DNA from: an uncultured Lachnospiraceae bacterium
GTDB taxonomy: Bacteria; Bacillota; Clostridia; Lachnospirales; Lachnospiraceae
DNA: 64,000 bases
Reading direction: 5' to 3'
NCBI GenBank assembly: GCA_910586585.1
Contig: CAJUKA010000009.1
Location: 1 to 64,000, forward strand
This document shows, piece by piece, positions 17,010 to 26,708 of the stretch; positions within the stretch are counted from its first letter, which is position 1; every line of letters starts with the position of its first letter. Both the position numbers and the translations under genes were made by a program. The notes under the pieces were generated by a model. It did not search any database. It was not told where the DNA came from and worked only from the letters and a program-made list of their open reading frames with translations.

Positions 17010-17945
17010 ATGGAGTTTAAACATACGTCGGTTTTGCTTGATGAGACAATACAAGCATTGAACATTAAGCCGGGAGGTATTTATTTGGATGGTACCCTTG
17101 GCGGCGGCGGACATGCCTATGAGGTATGCAAACGACTGAATGAAAACGGTTGTTTTTATGGGATTGATCAAGATGCATCAGCAATAGAAGCAGCAACGAA
17201 ACGATTAGAGAAATTTGGTGATAAAGTTACAATTTTCAGAAATAATTACTGTAATGCAAAGGCATTGCTTCAGGAAAAAGGAATAGCAGGAGTGGATGGA
17301 ATTCTTCTTGATTTAGGAGTTTCTTCCTATCAGCTTGATACGGTCGAGAGAGGGTTTACTTATAAATATGATACGCCCCTTGATATGCGCATGGATCAAA
17401 GACAGAAGCTGACAGCCAGAGATATTGTAAATGACTATGATGAGTCGTCATTGTACAGAATGATTAAAGATTATGGTGAGGATCAGTTTGCAAAGAATAT
17501 TGCAAAGCATATTGTTCAGGCAAGATCTGTCAAACCAATCGAGACAACATTTGAACTCAATGCTATCATAAAGGCAGCAATACCAGCCAAAATGCGTGCA
17601 GTAGGCGGTCATCCGTCCAAAAGAACATTTCAGGCAATCCGGATAGAATGCAATCATGAATTGGATGTACTAAAAGATTCTTTGGAGGATTTGGTTAATT
17701 TATTAAATCCGCAGGGAAGACTATGTGTTATTACATTTCATTCGCTAGAAGACAGGATTGTGAAAAACTTTTTTAGGACGATGGAAAATCCATGCACATG
17801 TCCGCCGGAATTTCCGGTTTGTGTATGCGGAAAGATTCCATATGGTAAAGCAGTACCAAGAAAACCAGTTTTGCCATCACAAAAAGAGCTGGAGGCAAAT
17901 TCGAGATCGAAAAGTGCAAAGCTGAGGACTTTTGAAAGAATTTAG
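17010..17945 (+). CDS. rsmH: 16S rRNA (cytosine(1402)-N4)-methyltransferase
   Basis: SAM-dependent methyltransferase (MraW) for C1402 in the ribosomal P site. 311 residues. SAM-binding DGTLGGGGHAYEV and VDGILLDLGVSSYQLD, then GGHPSKRTFQAIRIECNHEL and ITFHSLEDRIVKNFF are all family blocks. Starts 17 bp after mraZ with GGAAAGGA. Confidence 0.97.
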   Translation: MEFKHTSVLLDETIQALNIKPGGIYLDGTLGGGGHAYEVCKRLNENGCFYGIDQDASAIEAATKRLEKFGDKVTIFRNNYCNAKALLQEKGIAGVDGILLDLGVSSYQLDTVERGFTYKYDTPLDMRMDQRQKLTARDIVNDYDESSLYRMIKDYGEDQFAKNIAKHIVQARSVKPIETTFELNAIIKAAIPAKMRAVGGHPSKRTFQAIRIECNHELDVLKDSLEDLVNLLNPQGRLCVITFHSLEDRIVKNFFRTMENPCTCPPEFPVCVCGKIPYGKAVPRKPVLPSQKELEANSRSKSAKLRTFERI

Positions 17946-18046
17946 TCCATTAAAGAACTGTCAAAAGACAGGGGAAACATTGGAACTTCTATAATAAAGG
18001 GAGGTTTTTGGGTCTAATATTTTTTCGGAATGATATGGAGGTAACA

Positions 18047-18562
18047 ATGAGGAATGCTGGTTCATCATCTAGGACAAGCACAAGCAGAAAAAACAGAAGT
18101 GCAAAGGGCAGCAGTAAGCGTTCTGATGAAAGATATACGTATGTAGAAGGGAGCGCGGTTCGTAAGTTACAGGCTGCACCTGCAAAAAAAGAAAAAACTC
18201 AAAATCGGACAAGGGCAGTACGCAGATACAAAGTGAAAGCTGTTCCAATGAACAGAGGATATATTGCGGTGATGGCGATAGCGCTTATCATTGTATGCAG
18301 CGTGCTTATGGGTTATGTGAAATTACATTCAGATATTACGAACCACATTTCAAGTATTTCGAAATTAGAGAGTCAGCTGAATGAGATGCGGCTTGCAAAT
18401 GATGAGACATATACAAAAATTATGAGTAGTGTTGAGTTAGACGAAATAAAACGTATTGCAGTGAATGAATTGGGTATGAAATATGCGAAGGAAGGACAAG
18501 TTATCGAGTATACAGGCGAAGGAAATGACTATGTACGCCAATATAGTGAGATAGCAGATTGA
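18047..18562 (+). CDS. ftsL: FtsL-like cell division protein
   Basis: Small bitopic protein of 171 residues: basic, Ser/Arg/Lys-rich cytoplasmic part of about 80 residues, one transmembrane helix (RGYIAVMAIALIIVCSVLMG), then an extracellular coiled coil. This is the topology and position (between rsmH and the PBP genes) of FtsL, which forms a complex with DivIC and DivIB and activates septal synthesis. Sequence similarity in this family is low, so context weighs heavily. ATG 18047 follows GGAGGT; an upstream TTG frame start at 18008 is not used. Confidence 0.82.
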   Translation: MRNAGSSSRTSTSRKNRSAKGSSKRSDERYTYVEGSAVRKLQAAPAKKEKTQNRTRAVRRYKVKAVPMNRGYIAVMAIALIIVCSVLMGYVKLHSDITNHISSISKLESQLNEMRLANDETYTKIMSSVELDEIKRIAVNELGMKYAKEGQVIEYTGEGNDYVRQYSEIAD

Positions 18563-18583
18563 ATGTATGTGTAAGGTGATTTG

Positions 18584-20806
18584 ATGGCAAGAAGAAATAG
18601 TCGAAGAAATAAACGAAGGGTTAATAAAAATGTCAACAAAGTAAAATCTTTAAAGCTGGCAGTGATGATGATTATCATTCTGCTGGCTTTTGCAGGGTTA
18701 GGGACAAGATTATATGTCATTGCGTATGATAGTCATAATGTTTATCAAAAGAAAATTTTGTCACAGCAGCGGTATGATTCTTCTACATTGCCGTTTAAAA
18801 GGGGAACGATAACCGACGCAAATGGAACAATTCTTGCGGTAAGCGAGAAGGTATATAATGTAATTCTTGATTGTAAACTTATGCTGGATGACAAAAAAAA
18901 TGAAGAGCCAACACTGACGGCGTTATCAGAATGTTTTGGTCTGAATTTAACGGAGCTGAAACAATATGTGAAAGAGAATCCCAGCTCACAATATCGTGTT
19001 TTGAAAAAGAGAATTACCTATGATGAAATGAGTCCTTTTCTCGATAGAAAAAATGAGCATAATAAAAAAGCATCTCAAAAAGGAAATGAAAAGATGGGAA
19101 ATATCAGCGGCGTATGGTTTGAGCCTGAATACATCAGACGATATCCAAACGACACACTTGCCTGCGATGTGATTGGATTTACAGGAACAGATAATAATGG
19201 TACCTATGGGCTTGAAGAATATTACAATGATATACTGAATGGAACAAATGGCAGAGAGTATGGTTATCTGAATGATGATTCCGTTTTAGAGCGCACCACA
19301 GTGCCGGCTGTGGACGGAAATTCGCTGGTGAGTACCATTGATGCCAACATACAGGCAATTTGTGAAAAATATATCAAAGAGTTTAACGATGAGCACAAAG
19401 ATGAGGCGCGGGAAGGTCTTGGTTCATTTGATACCGCAGTCATTATTCAGAACTGTAATAATGGTGATATTTTGGCTATGGCGAGTTATCCCGATTTTGA
19501 TTTGAATAATCCAAAAGATTTATCAGCGTACTATACACAAGATCAAATTTCTCAGATGGAATCAGATGAAACATATTATGATACATTAAACCAGCTATGG
19601 CGAAATTTTTGTATATCAGATACGTATGAACCTGGTTCTACAGCCAAAGCACTGACATTGGCTACTGGTATTGAGACAGGAAAAATTGTCGGCAACGAAT
19701 CGTATCAGTGTGGAGGAGTATTAGAGATAGCAGATCAACGTATTCGATGTAATGTCAGAGGGGGGCATGGCACCCTTGATGTAAGCGGATCGCTGGAACA
19801 GTCCTGCAATGTCGCTTTTATGAAGATGGGGGAAGCAATCGGCGTAAAAAATCTGGTACAGTTTCAGCAAATTTTTAACATTGGCTTGAAAACCAATATT
19901 GATCTGGCAGGAGAGCCAAAAACGGCCGGCTTGGTGTTTAATGAAAGTTCGATGGGGCCAACAGAGCTTGCGACATCTTCTTTTGGGCAGGGATATAATG
20001 TGACAATGATCGAAATGATAACAGCATTTTCTTCTGTTATCAATGGCGGATATTATTACGAACCGCATATGGTAAGTAAAATTACAAATTCCAATGGAGA
20101 TACGATTAAGAATATAGAGCCAAGAGTACTGAAACAAACAATCTCTTCTTCTACCTCAGCACAGATGAGGCAGTATCTTTATGCTTCTGTTGCAGAAGGA
20201 ACTGGAAAATCTGCACGGCCTGCAGGCTATGCGATAGGTGGAAAAACAGGAACTGCTGAAAAAGTTCCCCGTGATCACAAGCATTATGTTGTTTCCTTTA
20301 TTGGCTTTGCTCCGGCAGATGATCCGCAGATTGCAATTTACTGCGTTATTAATGAGCCGAATGTAGCAGATCAGGCTCATGCAACATATGCCACAGGCAT
20401 TGTGAAAAAAATTTTGACAGAAGTGCTTCCTTACCTGCATATTACCAGAACAGAGGAGATGACAATTGCAGAACAGGAGGAAATTGATAATATTCTTGGC
20501 AATATTATGCAAAATGATACGACATCGGAGGAAGGAGAAGAAGGTGAAAATTCAGAAAATGGAGGCCAAGAGGGCGGCGAAGGCACTGGAGGTGAAAATG
20601 GAGATACACCAAGCTCGTCAGAAGGGGATGGTTCAGACCCAACCAGCAGCGGCCCTTCGTATACGGTAGATCCTGATACTGGTGAACTAGTGAATCCTGA
20701 TACGGGCGAAAAGGCGGAGATGGATTATGCCATAGAAGATAATGAATCAGATGATAATAATAATGACACGCAAGCAGGTGACGAAAATCCAGATAATGCA
20801 CAGTGA
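18584..20806 (+). CDS. class B penicillin-binding protein (FtsI/PBP2B-like) with acidic tail
   Basis: Septal-type peptidoglycan transpeptidase, 740 residues. Basic N-terminus, one transmembrane anchor at about 21-43, PBP dimerisation domain, then the transpeptidase domain with S352-T-A-K355, S407-C-N409 and K554-T-G556, all intact. There are no PASTA repeats. After about residue 645 comes an unusual ~95-residue extracellular tail rich in E, G, S, D and N. ATG 18584, 5 nt after AAGGTG, is preferred to TTG 18581. It is the first of two tandem class B PBPs; which serves vegetative division and which spores cannot be told from sequence. Confidence 0.92.
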   Translation: MARRNSRRNKRRVNKNVNKVKSLKLAVMMIIILLAFAGLGTRLYVIAYDSHNVYQKKILSQQRYDSSTLPFKRGTITDANGTILAVSEKVYNVILDCKLMLDDKKNEEPTLTALSECFGLNLTELKQYVKENPSSQYRVLKKRITYDEMSPFLDRKNEHNKKASQKGNEKMGNISGVWFEPEYIRRYPNDTLACDVIGFTGTDNNGTYGLEEYYNDILNGTNGREYGYLNDDSVLERTTVPAVDGNSLVSTIDANIQAICEKYIKEFNDEHKDEAREGLGSFDTAVIIQNCNNGDILAMASYPDFDLNNPKDLSAYYTQDQISQMESDETYYDTLNQLWRNFCISDTYEPGSTAKALTLATGIETGKIVGNESYQCGGVLEIADQRIRCNVRGGHGTLDVSGSLEQSCNVAFMKMGEAIGVKNLVQFQQIFNIGLKTNIDLAGEPKTAGLVFNESSMGPTELATSSFGQGYNVTMIEMITAFSSVINGGYYYEPHMVSKITNSNGDTIKNIEPRVLKQTISSSTSAQMRQYLYASVAEGTGKSARPAGYAIGGKTGTAEKVPRDHKHYVVSFIGFAPADDPQIAIYCVINEPNVADQAHATYATGIVKKILTEVLPYLHITRTEEMTIAEQEEIDNILGNIMQNDTTSEEGEEGENSENGGQEGGEGTGGENGDTPSSSEGDGSDPTSSGPSYTVDPDTGELVNPDTGEKAEMDYAIEDNESDDNNNDTQAGDENPDNAQ

Positions 20807-20904
20807 TTTTTGTATAAAAGGGATACAATAGATGTATCTGCCAGGAATATATTATTCTCTGCAATAATAAACTAATAGTAATACGACATAAGCAGAGGCA
20901 GAAA

Positions 20905-22698
20905 ATGGCAGTGAAAAACAGTACCGGGAGACGGAACATGACAATACAAAAGAGAAAGACATTTGTGTTTTGTGTATTGTCTGTGACAGCGCTCCTGCTG
21001 TTGGGGGTACGTGTAGGATATTTGATGATAATGCGTTCTGAGCATTATACAGAGCGTGCTTTGGATCTTCATGAGAGGGAACGCGACATCAAAGCTGCAA
21101 GGGGACGGATTATAGATTCCACAGGTACAGTACTTGCAGACAACAAGACTGTTTGTACCATTTCTGTTATTTACAGTCAGATAAAGGAACCAGAAAAAGT
21201 GATAGAAATGTTGTGCCGTGAATTGGATCTTTCTGAGGAGTATGTGCGTAAGCATGTAGAAAAATATAGTGCCAGAGAGCGTATAAAGAGCAATGTAGAC
21301 AAAGAAACTGGTGACAGGATACGAAACTATGACTTGGCAGGCGTAAAGGTAGATGAGGATTATAAACGGTATTATCCTTATGGAGAACTTGCTTCCAAGG
21401 TATTAGGATTTACCGGAGGCGATAATCAGGGTATTATAGGACTAGAAGTAGCCTATGAAGAGTATCTGACTGGAAAGAAGGGGCAGATTTTGACGCTCAC
21501 AGACGCCAAAGGAATTGAGCTTGACGGAATGGGGGAGCGCAGAAAGGAACCGGAGGCAGGAAAGGACTTGTATATCAGTCTGGATGTCAATATTCAGAAA
21601 TATGCTACACAGCTTGCAAAGCAGGCATATGAAACAAAGCAGGCGGCAGGGGTATCGATTATTGTGATGGATGTGAACAATGGTGAAATTCTTGCCATGA
21701 CCGATGTACCAGAGTTTGATTTAAACGAACCCTTTACGTTGATTGAGGAATACCAGGTGCAGCAGCAGACGGTACCAGAACAAAACGCAGAAGATGCGCA
21801 GACAGAGGTAAAGCAGGAAAGCAAACAGGATTTGCTGAATAAAATGTGGAGAAATGGCTGCATTAATGATACTTACGAGCCGGGGTCTACGTTTAAAATA
21901 ATCACGGCAGCGGCTGGACTTGAAAGTGGATCAGTAACGCTGAATGACAATTTTTCCTGCCCAGGATTTATTATTGTAGATGATCGAAAAATACGTTGTC
22001 ATAAAGTCGCAGGACACGGTGCGGAAGATTTTACCCATGCGGTTATGAATTCCTGTAATCCGGTATTTATCACTGTAGGACTACGGATTGGAGTGGAGAA
22101 ATATTATGAATATTTTACGAAATTCGGGTTAAAGAATAAAACAGGTATTGATTTGCCAGGTGAAGCAGGAACCATTATGCATCAGCCTGATAAAATCGGT
22201 GAGGTAGAGCTTGCAACAATTTCCTTTGGGCAGTCTTTTCAGATTACACCAATACGTCTGATGACAACGGTTGCGGGTCTGATTAATGGAGGAAAGTTAG
22301 TGACACCGCACTTTGCGGTAAAAGCAGTAAATGCAGACAATACCGTTGTAGATGAATTTTCATATCCAGTATCGGAGGGAATTGTATCCTCAGATACAAC
22401 GGAGAAACTTAAATATGTACTAGAGCAGGTGGTGGAGAACGGCGGCGGTAGAAATGGCTATGTGGAAGGGTTTCGTGTGGGAGGCAAAACAGCTACAAGC
22501 CAGACACTTCCTAGGGGAAGCGGCAGATATATTGCTTCTTTTCTTGGATTTGCACCGGCAGACAATCCTAAGATTATGGCACTTGCAATTATTGATACAC
22601 CACAAGGAACATATTATGGCGGACAGATTGCTGCGCCAATAGTCAGACAGCTTTTTGAAAATATACTTCCATATTTGGAAGAAATAGGGTATAATTGA
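20905..22698 (+). CDS. class B penicillin-binding protein (SpoVD/FtsI-like)
   Basis: 597 residues: short basic N-terminus, transmembrane helix at about 19-39, dimerisation domain, transpeptidase domain with S328-T-F-K331 and S383-C-N385. The third box is K528-T-A530 rather than the usual KTG, in GGKTATSQTLPRG. Two starts are possible: ATG 20905 after a weak AGAGG, or ATG 20938 after GGGAG at 6 nt. Position matches SpoVD, needed for spore cortex in Bacillus, but a division role is equally possible. A 98-bp gap separates it from the previous PBP gene, with no terminator seen. Confidence 0.9.
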   Translation: MAVKNSTGRRNMTIQKRKTFVFCVLSVTALLLLGVRVGYLMIMRSEHYTERALDLHERERDIKAARGRIIDSTGTVLADNKTVCTISVIYSQIKEPEKVIEMLCRELDLSEEYVRKHVEKYSARERIKSNVDKETGDRIRNYDLAGVKVDEDYKRYYPYGELASKVLGFTGGDNQGIIGLEVAYEEYLTGKKGQILTLTDAKGIELDGMGERRKEPEAGKDLYISLDVNIQKYATQLAKQAYETKQAAGVSIIVMDVNNGEILAMTDVPEFDLNEPFTLIEEYQVQQQTVPEQNAEDAQTEVKQESKQDLLNKMWRNGCINDTYEPGSTFKIITAAAGLESGSVTLNDNFSCPGFIIVDDRKIRCHKVAGHGAEDFTHAVMNSCNPVFITVGLRIGVEKYYEYFTKFGLKNKTGIDLPGEAGTIMHQPDKIGEVELATISFGQSFQITPIRLMTTVAGLINGGKLVTPHFAVKAVNADNTVVDEFSYPVSEGIVSSDTTEKLKYVLEQVVENGGGRNGYVEGFRVGGKTATSQTLPRGSGRYIASFLGFAPADNPKIMALAIIDTPQGTYYGGQIAAPIVRQLFENILPYLEEIGYN

Positions 22699-22738
22699 GG
22701 ACTGGTATGCGCACTGAAGCATACAGAGAGGTATAAAA

Positions 22739-24124
22739 ATGCTTGATATAAAGGATAAAAGAGTCATTATAGTAGGAACTGGAAAAAGTGGTATAGGCTC
22801 CACCGTATTGCTTGAAAAGAATGGTGCTTTGCCGCTTGTCTATGACAGCAGCGAAAAGACTGATAAGGCGGCTGTAAAGGAATTCATCAGTGAAAAGCTT
22901 GGGTGGGAAACCAAGTCAGAATTATATACAGGAGTATTTCCGAAAGAACGAACGAAGGATGTTGAGCTTGCAATACTTAGTCCAGGAGTTCCGGCGGACG
23001 CGGATTTTGTGTTGTATATGAAAGAGCAAGGGATTCATATTTGGGGGGAAATAGAGCTTGCTTATCATTTTGCAAAAGGCCGGGTTCTTGCAATTACTGG
23101 AACAAATGGAAAAACAACAACAACATCGCTTGTGGGACAGATCATGCAGGATTATTTTGACAGTGTATATGTTGTCGGTAATATTGGTTATCCATACACC
23201 GACGCGGCGCCGCAAATGAGTGAAGATACCGTTGCTGTAGCAGAAATATCAAGCTTTCAGCTAGAAACGATAGAAGATTTTCACCCACAGGTATCAGCCA
23301 TTTTAAATATTACGCCAGATCATCTCAACCGTCATCATACAATGGAGAATTATGTAGCAGCCAAGGAAGCGGTGACAAGGAATCAGACAAAACAAGATGT
23401 CTGTATTTTAAACTACGAAAATGAATATACAAGGGATTTTGGCAGCAGATGTCCAGCTTCCGTTGTATATTTTTCATCTGCACAGACACTTGAAAATGGC
23501 ATTTATCTGAAAGATGAAGAAATTTATCTGGCAAAAGATCATAAGACTACAAGACTATTAAATGTGAAAACAGGTATGAATCTAATAGGAATTTGCAATA
23601 TAGAAAATGTCATGGCAGCAATTGGAATCAGTATGAGCGCAGGTGTCCCGATGGAGAATATTCTCGCTTCCATTCAGCAGTTTGCGGCGGTAGAGCACAG
23701 GATAGAATATGTGGCTACCAAAAGAGGCGTGATGTATTATAATGATTCAAAAGCGACCAACACAGACGCCGCGATACAAGGGATTCGCGCTATGGATAAA
23801 CCTACGATATTAATAGGAGGAGGGTATGACAAAGGGAGTGCGTATGATGATTGGATCCAATGCTTCGACAAGAAAGTAAAAAAATTGGTGCTGATTGGGC
23901 AGACAAGAGAAAAGATAGCGGCATGTGCACAAAAATATGGATTTCCAAAGGAGGATATTTTATTTGAGGATACATTTGAAAAGGCGCTTGATACATGTGT
24001 GAGAGAAGCGCAGGCGGGAGATGCAGTGCTGTTATCTCCGGCATGTGCAAGCTGGGGAATGTTCCCGAACTATGAAGTAAGGGGAAAGCAGTTCAAGGAA
24101 TATGTAAACAATTTAGGAGAGTGA
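22739..24124 (+). CDS. murD: UDP-N-acetylmuramoylalanine--D-glutamate ligase
   Basis: Cytoplasmic Mur ligase adding D-Glu to UDP-MurNAc-L-Ala with ATP. 461 residues. N-terminal Rossmann domain (VIIVGTGKSGIGS), ATP loop AITGTNGKTTTTSLVGQI, HLNRHHTMENYVAAKE and the C-terminal NDSKATNTDAAIQGIRA are typical. mraY, usually just upstream, is not here. GAGAGGT precedes ATG 22739. Confidence 0.97.
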   Translation: MLDIKDKRVIIVGTGKSGIGSTVLLEKNGALPLVYDSSEKTDKAAVKEFISEKLGWETKSELYTGVFPKERTKDVELAILSPGVPADADFVLYMKEQGIHIWGEIELAYHFAKGRVLAITGTNGKTTTTSLVGQIMQDYFDSVYVVGNIGYPYTDAAPQMSEDTVAVAEISSFQLETIEDFHPQVSAILNITPDHLNRHHTMENYVAAKEAVTRNQTKQDVCILNYENEYTRDFGSRCPASVVYFSSAQTLENGIYLKDEEIYLAKDHKTTRLLNVKTGMNLIGICNIENVMAAIGISMSAGVPMENILASIQQFAAVEHRIEYVATKRGVMYYNDSKATNTDAAIQGIRAMDKPTILIGGGYDKGSAYDDWIQCFDKKVKKLVLIGQTREKIAACAQKYGFPKEDILFEDTFEKALDTCVREAQAGDAVLLSPACASWGMFPNYEVRGKQFKEYVNNLGE

Positions 24125-24128
24125 TACC

Positions 24129-25280
24129 GTGGCTAGACAAACGGTGAAATTCCGAAGCAGCAAACACAACATGGATTATGTGTTGTTGGCGGTCGTGTTG
24201 TTTTTGGTTGCATTTGGTCTTCTGATGATCTATTCGGTCAGTTCATATGAGGCGGGGGTGGAAAAGGGGGATTCTGCGTTTTATCTCAAAAATCAGGCAC
24301 AATCAACCATGGTTGGTTTTGTTGCTATGTTTATTATGATCAAATTTCCGTATAAGCAGCTTCAGAAATTTGACGTGCTTGCGATTCTTGTATCGGCTGT
24401 GTTGGTGATTCTTGTTATAACACCGCTAGGTATTGAGCGAAATGGCGCGAGGCGCTGGATTAATTTAAAAGTTACTTCTTTTCAGCCGGCAGAGGTTGCA
24501 AAGATTGGCGTCATTGTCTATCTTGCAAGTATTATTCAAAGACTTGAAAGTTTGGGAAAAAATGTGATACGCACGCCAAAGGGGCTTGCCGTGATAATGG
24601 TTCCCCCCACCATAATAGCTGCTTTGATTTATTTTCTGACAAATAACTTGAGCTCAGCGATCATTGTAATGGGAATTGCGGTTGCTGTGTTATTTGTAGC
24701 GGTTCCTGATTATAAGTGGTTTATTGGCATCGGTGTGGCAGGTGCAGCAGCGGTAGCTGCTTTGGTTACATATGTTACAAAAGCGGATGCGTCAGGAGCA
24801 AACTTTCGTTTGGGACGTATAAAAGCTTGGTTAGACCCAGAATCTTATAGTACAGATACCGCTTTCCAAACAATTCAGGCATTGTATGCGATAGGCTCCG
24901 GAGGCATCTGGGGGAAAGGGCTGGGGCAGAGTATGCAGAAAAGAGGATTCTTGCCGGAAGCGCAAAATGATATGATTTTCTCTATTATATGTGAGGAACT
25001 TGGATTGTTTGGCGCTTTGACAATTATTATGTTGTTTGTGGTATTGATATGGAGTTGTATGATTATTGCCAACAAAACGATGGACAGATTTGGGTCACTG
25101 CTGGTAGTAGGCGTAATGGCGCATTATGCGATACAGGTAATATTAAATATAGCCGTTGTGACCAATACAATCCCTAATACAGGTATTACACTTCCCTTTA
25201 TCAGCTACGGCGGTACATCTACTCTGTTTCTGCTCACAGAGATTGGAATTGTGTTGAATGTCAGTAAACATTGCAGATAA
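24129..25280 (+). CDS. ftsW: FtsW/SpoVE family peptidoglycan glycosyltransferase
   Basis: SEDS-family polytopic membrane protein, 383 residues with about ten transmembrane segments. Signature near the C-terminus NTIPNTGITLPFISYGGTST, and FQPAEVAKIGVIVYLA (catalytic Asp region in this family is in the loop after these helices). SEDS proteins polymerise lipid II and pair with a class B PBP, two of which are encoded upstream. GTG start 4 nt after the murD stop. FtsW and SpoVE cannot be separated by sequence alone. Confidence 0.93.
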   Translation: MARQTVKFRSSKHNMDYVLLAVVLFLVAFGLLMIYSVSSYEAGVEKGDSAFYLKNQAQSTMVGFVAMFIMIKFPYKQLQKFDVLAILVSAVLVILVITPLGIERNGARRWINLKVTSFQPAEVAKIGVIVYLASIIQRLESLGKNVIRTPKGLAVIMVPPTIIAALIYFLTNNLSSAIIVMGIAVAVLFVAVPDYKWFIGIGVAGAAAVAALVTYVTKADASGANFRLGRIKAWLDPESYSTDTAFQTIQALYAIGSGGIWGKGLGQSMQKRGFLPEAQNDMIFSIICEELGLFGALTIIMLFVVLIWSCMIIANKTMDRFGSLLVVGVMAHYAIQVILNIAVVTNTIPNTGITLPFISYGGTSTLFLLTEIGIVLNVSKHCR

Positions 25281-25344
25281 AGTGGAATTTTCGTTAGGGC
25301 GCCGCATATAATATTATAATTCATATTTTTATGTGGTGAACCCT

Positions 25345-26670
25345 ATGGCCCATTTTGACAGAACTAATGAGTCTATACAGATGGAGGGCAGAAATCCGCT
25401 CGATGGAAGAATACAGATACAGGGGTCCAAAAATGCAGCGCTCCCAATTTTGGCAGCATGTATGCTGATACCAGGGAAATGTCTGCTAAAAGGATGTCCA
25501 GATATAACCGATATAGGATATATGTGTAGTCTCTTGAAAAGTACTGGCGCTGTTGTCCGCACCAATTCTTTGGAAATGGATTCCGGTTTTTGTGCAGAGA
25601 TTGACACGCAAAATGTGAAAGAATACAGACTTCCAGGAAAATATGTATCGGCAATGCGCTCGTCCGTTGTATTAATGGGGGCGATGCTTGGAAGATTGGG
25701 TGAAGTTTGTGTAAATTACCCAGGAGGCTGCGTTATCGGTGAACGGCCGATAGATTTGCATTTGTACGGGCTTGAAAGACTTGGCGCACAGATATGGACA
25801 GAAGGAAATCATATACATGCATATGCAGATGAATTGAAAGGTACCATTATCAAGTTTCCATTTTCTAGTGTGGGTGCAACCCAAAATACAATTTTAGCTG
25901 CTGTGACAGCACAGGGGACAACAATTATTAAAAATGCTGCCAAAGAACCAGAAATAGTTGAGCTTTGCAAATTCTTGAATAAGGCAGGCGCAAATATCGA
26001 ATTTCCCCCTGATTTTATGACACATGGGATTCTTGTGATACATGGAGTGGAGCTTTCAAGGCTGCATGGAGTGGAGTATGAAATTATTCCAGACAGAATC
26101 GTTGCAGGCACTTATATGTTTGCAGCATTGGCAGCAGGCGGAGAAATAGAGCTGGAAAATGTTCCCATAAGACAGTTGGACCGTGTATGTGATATAATAA
26201 TAGGCATGGGCGCAGAAGTCGAAAAATGGGAAGAAGAGCATCAAATTCGAATCAATGCATGTGACAGAAAGAGAATTGTGAATATTCCTTACATAGAAAC
26301 AGATATTTACCCTGCTTTTCCAACCGATTTGCAGTCGCCGTTGCTTGCAGCAGCATGTATGGCAAAAGGGAGGCTGACGGTAAAGGAACAGATTTTTTCA
26401 AGCAGGTTTCGGATTGTTGAAGAATTGCAGCGAATGGGAGCGGATGTCACCATAGAAAAAGACACTGCAATTGTGGCAGGGGGGAGGGAACTTGTAGGAT
26501 GCAATGTTATTGCCGGAGAACTGCGGGGCGGAGCTGCCTTGGTGATAGCCGGGCTGTGTGCCAGAGGTATTACCACCGTTGCAGATGCAAGGTATATCAG
26601 GAGAGGATACCAGGATATTGTGGGAGATCTTGCAAAGCTTGGAGCGCGTATCCGCTATGTCAATAAATGA
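25345..26670 (+). CDS. murA: UDP-N-acetylglucosamine 1-carboxyvinyltransferase
   Basis: First committed step of peptidoglycan synthesis: enolpyruvyl transfer from PEP to UDP-GlcNAc. 441 residues from ATG 25345. N-terminal IQIQGSKNAALPILAA and the active-site loop YPGGCVIGERPIDLHL with C129, the residue alkylated by fosfomycin, so a sensitive-type enzyme. In-frame GTGs at 25333 and 25336 are possible starts; the ribosome binding site is weak for all. It occupies the place where murG usually lies in this cluster. Confidence 0.94.
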   Translation: MAHFDRTNESIQMEGRNPLDGRIQIQGSKNAALPILAACMLIPGKCLLKGCPDITDIGYMCSLLKSTGAVVRTNSLEMDSGFCAEIDTQNVKEYRLPGKYVSAMRSSVVLMGAMLGRLGEVCVNYPGGCVIGERPIDLHLYGLERLGAQIWTEGNHIHAYADELKGTIIKFPFSSVGATQNTILAAVTAQGTTIIKNAAKEPEIVELCKFLNKAGANIEFPPDFMTHGILVIHGVELSRLHGVEYEIIPDRIVAGTYMFAALAAGGEIELENVPIRQLDRVCDIIIGMGAEVEKWEEEHQIRINACDRKRIVNIPYIETDIYPAFPTDLQSPLLAAACMAKGRLTVKEQIFSSRFRIVEELQRMGADVTIEKDTAIVAGGRELVGCNVIAGELRGGAALVIAGLCARGITTVADARYIRRGYQDIVGDLAKLGARIRYVNK

Positions 26671-26708
26671 CAATAGTAAGAGATAACAAATACGGGGAAA
26701 CGATCGTA

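Noticed and set aside
22486..22494. Second class B PBP as an inactivated gene because of KTA
   Set aside because: The reading frame is intact over 597 codons and the catalytic Ser/Lys and SxN motifs are preserved; only the third box varies.
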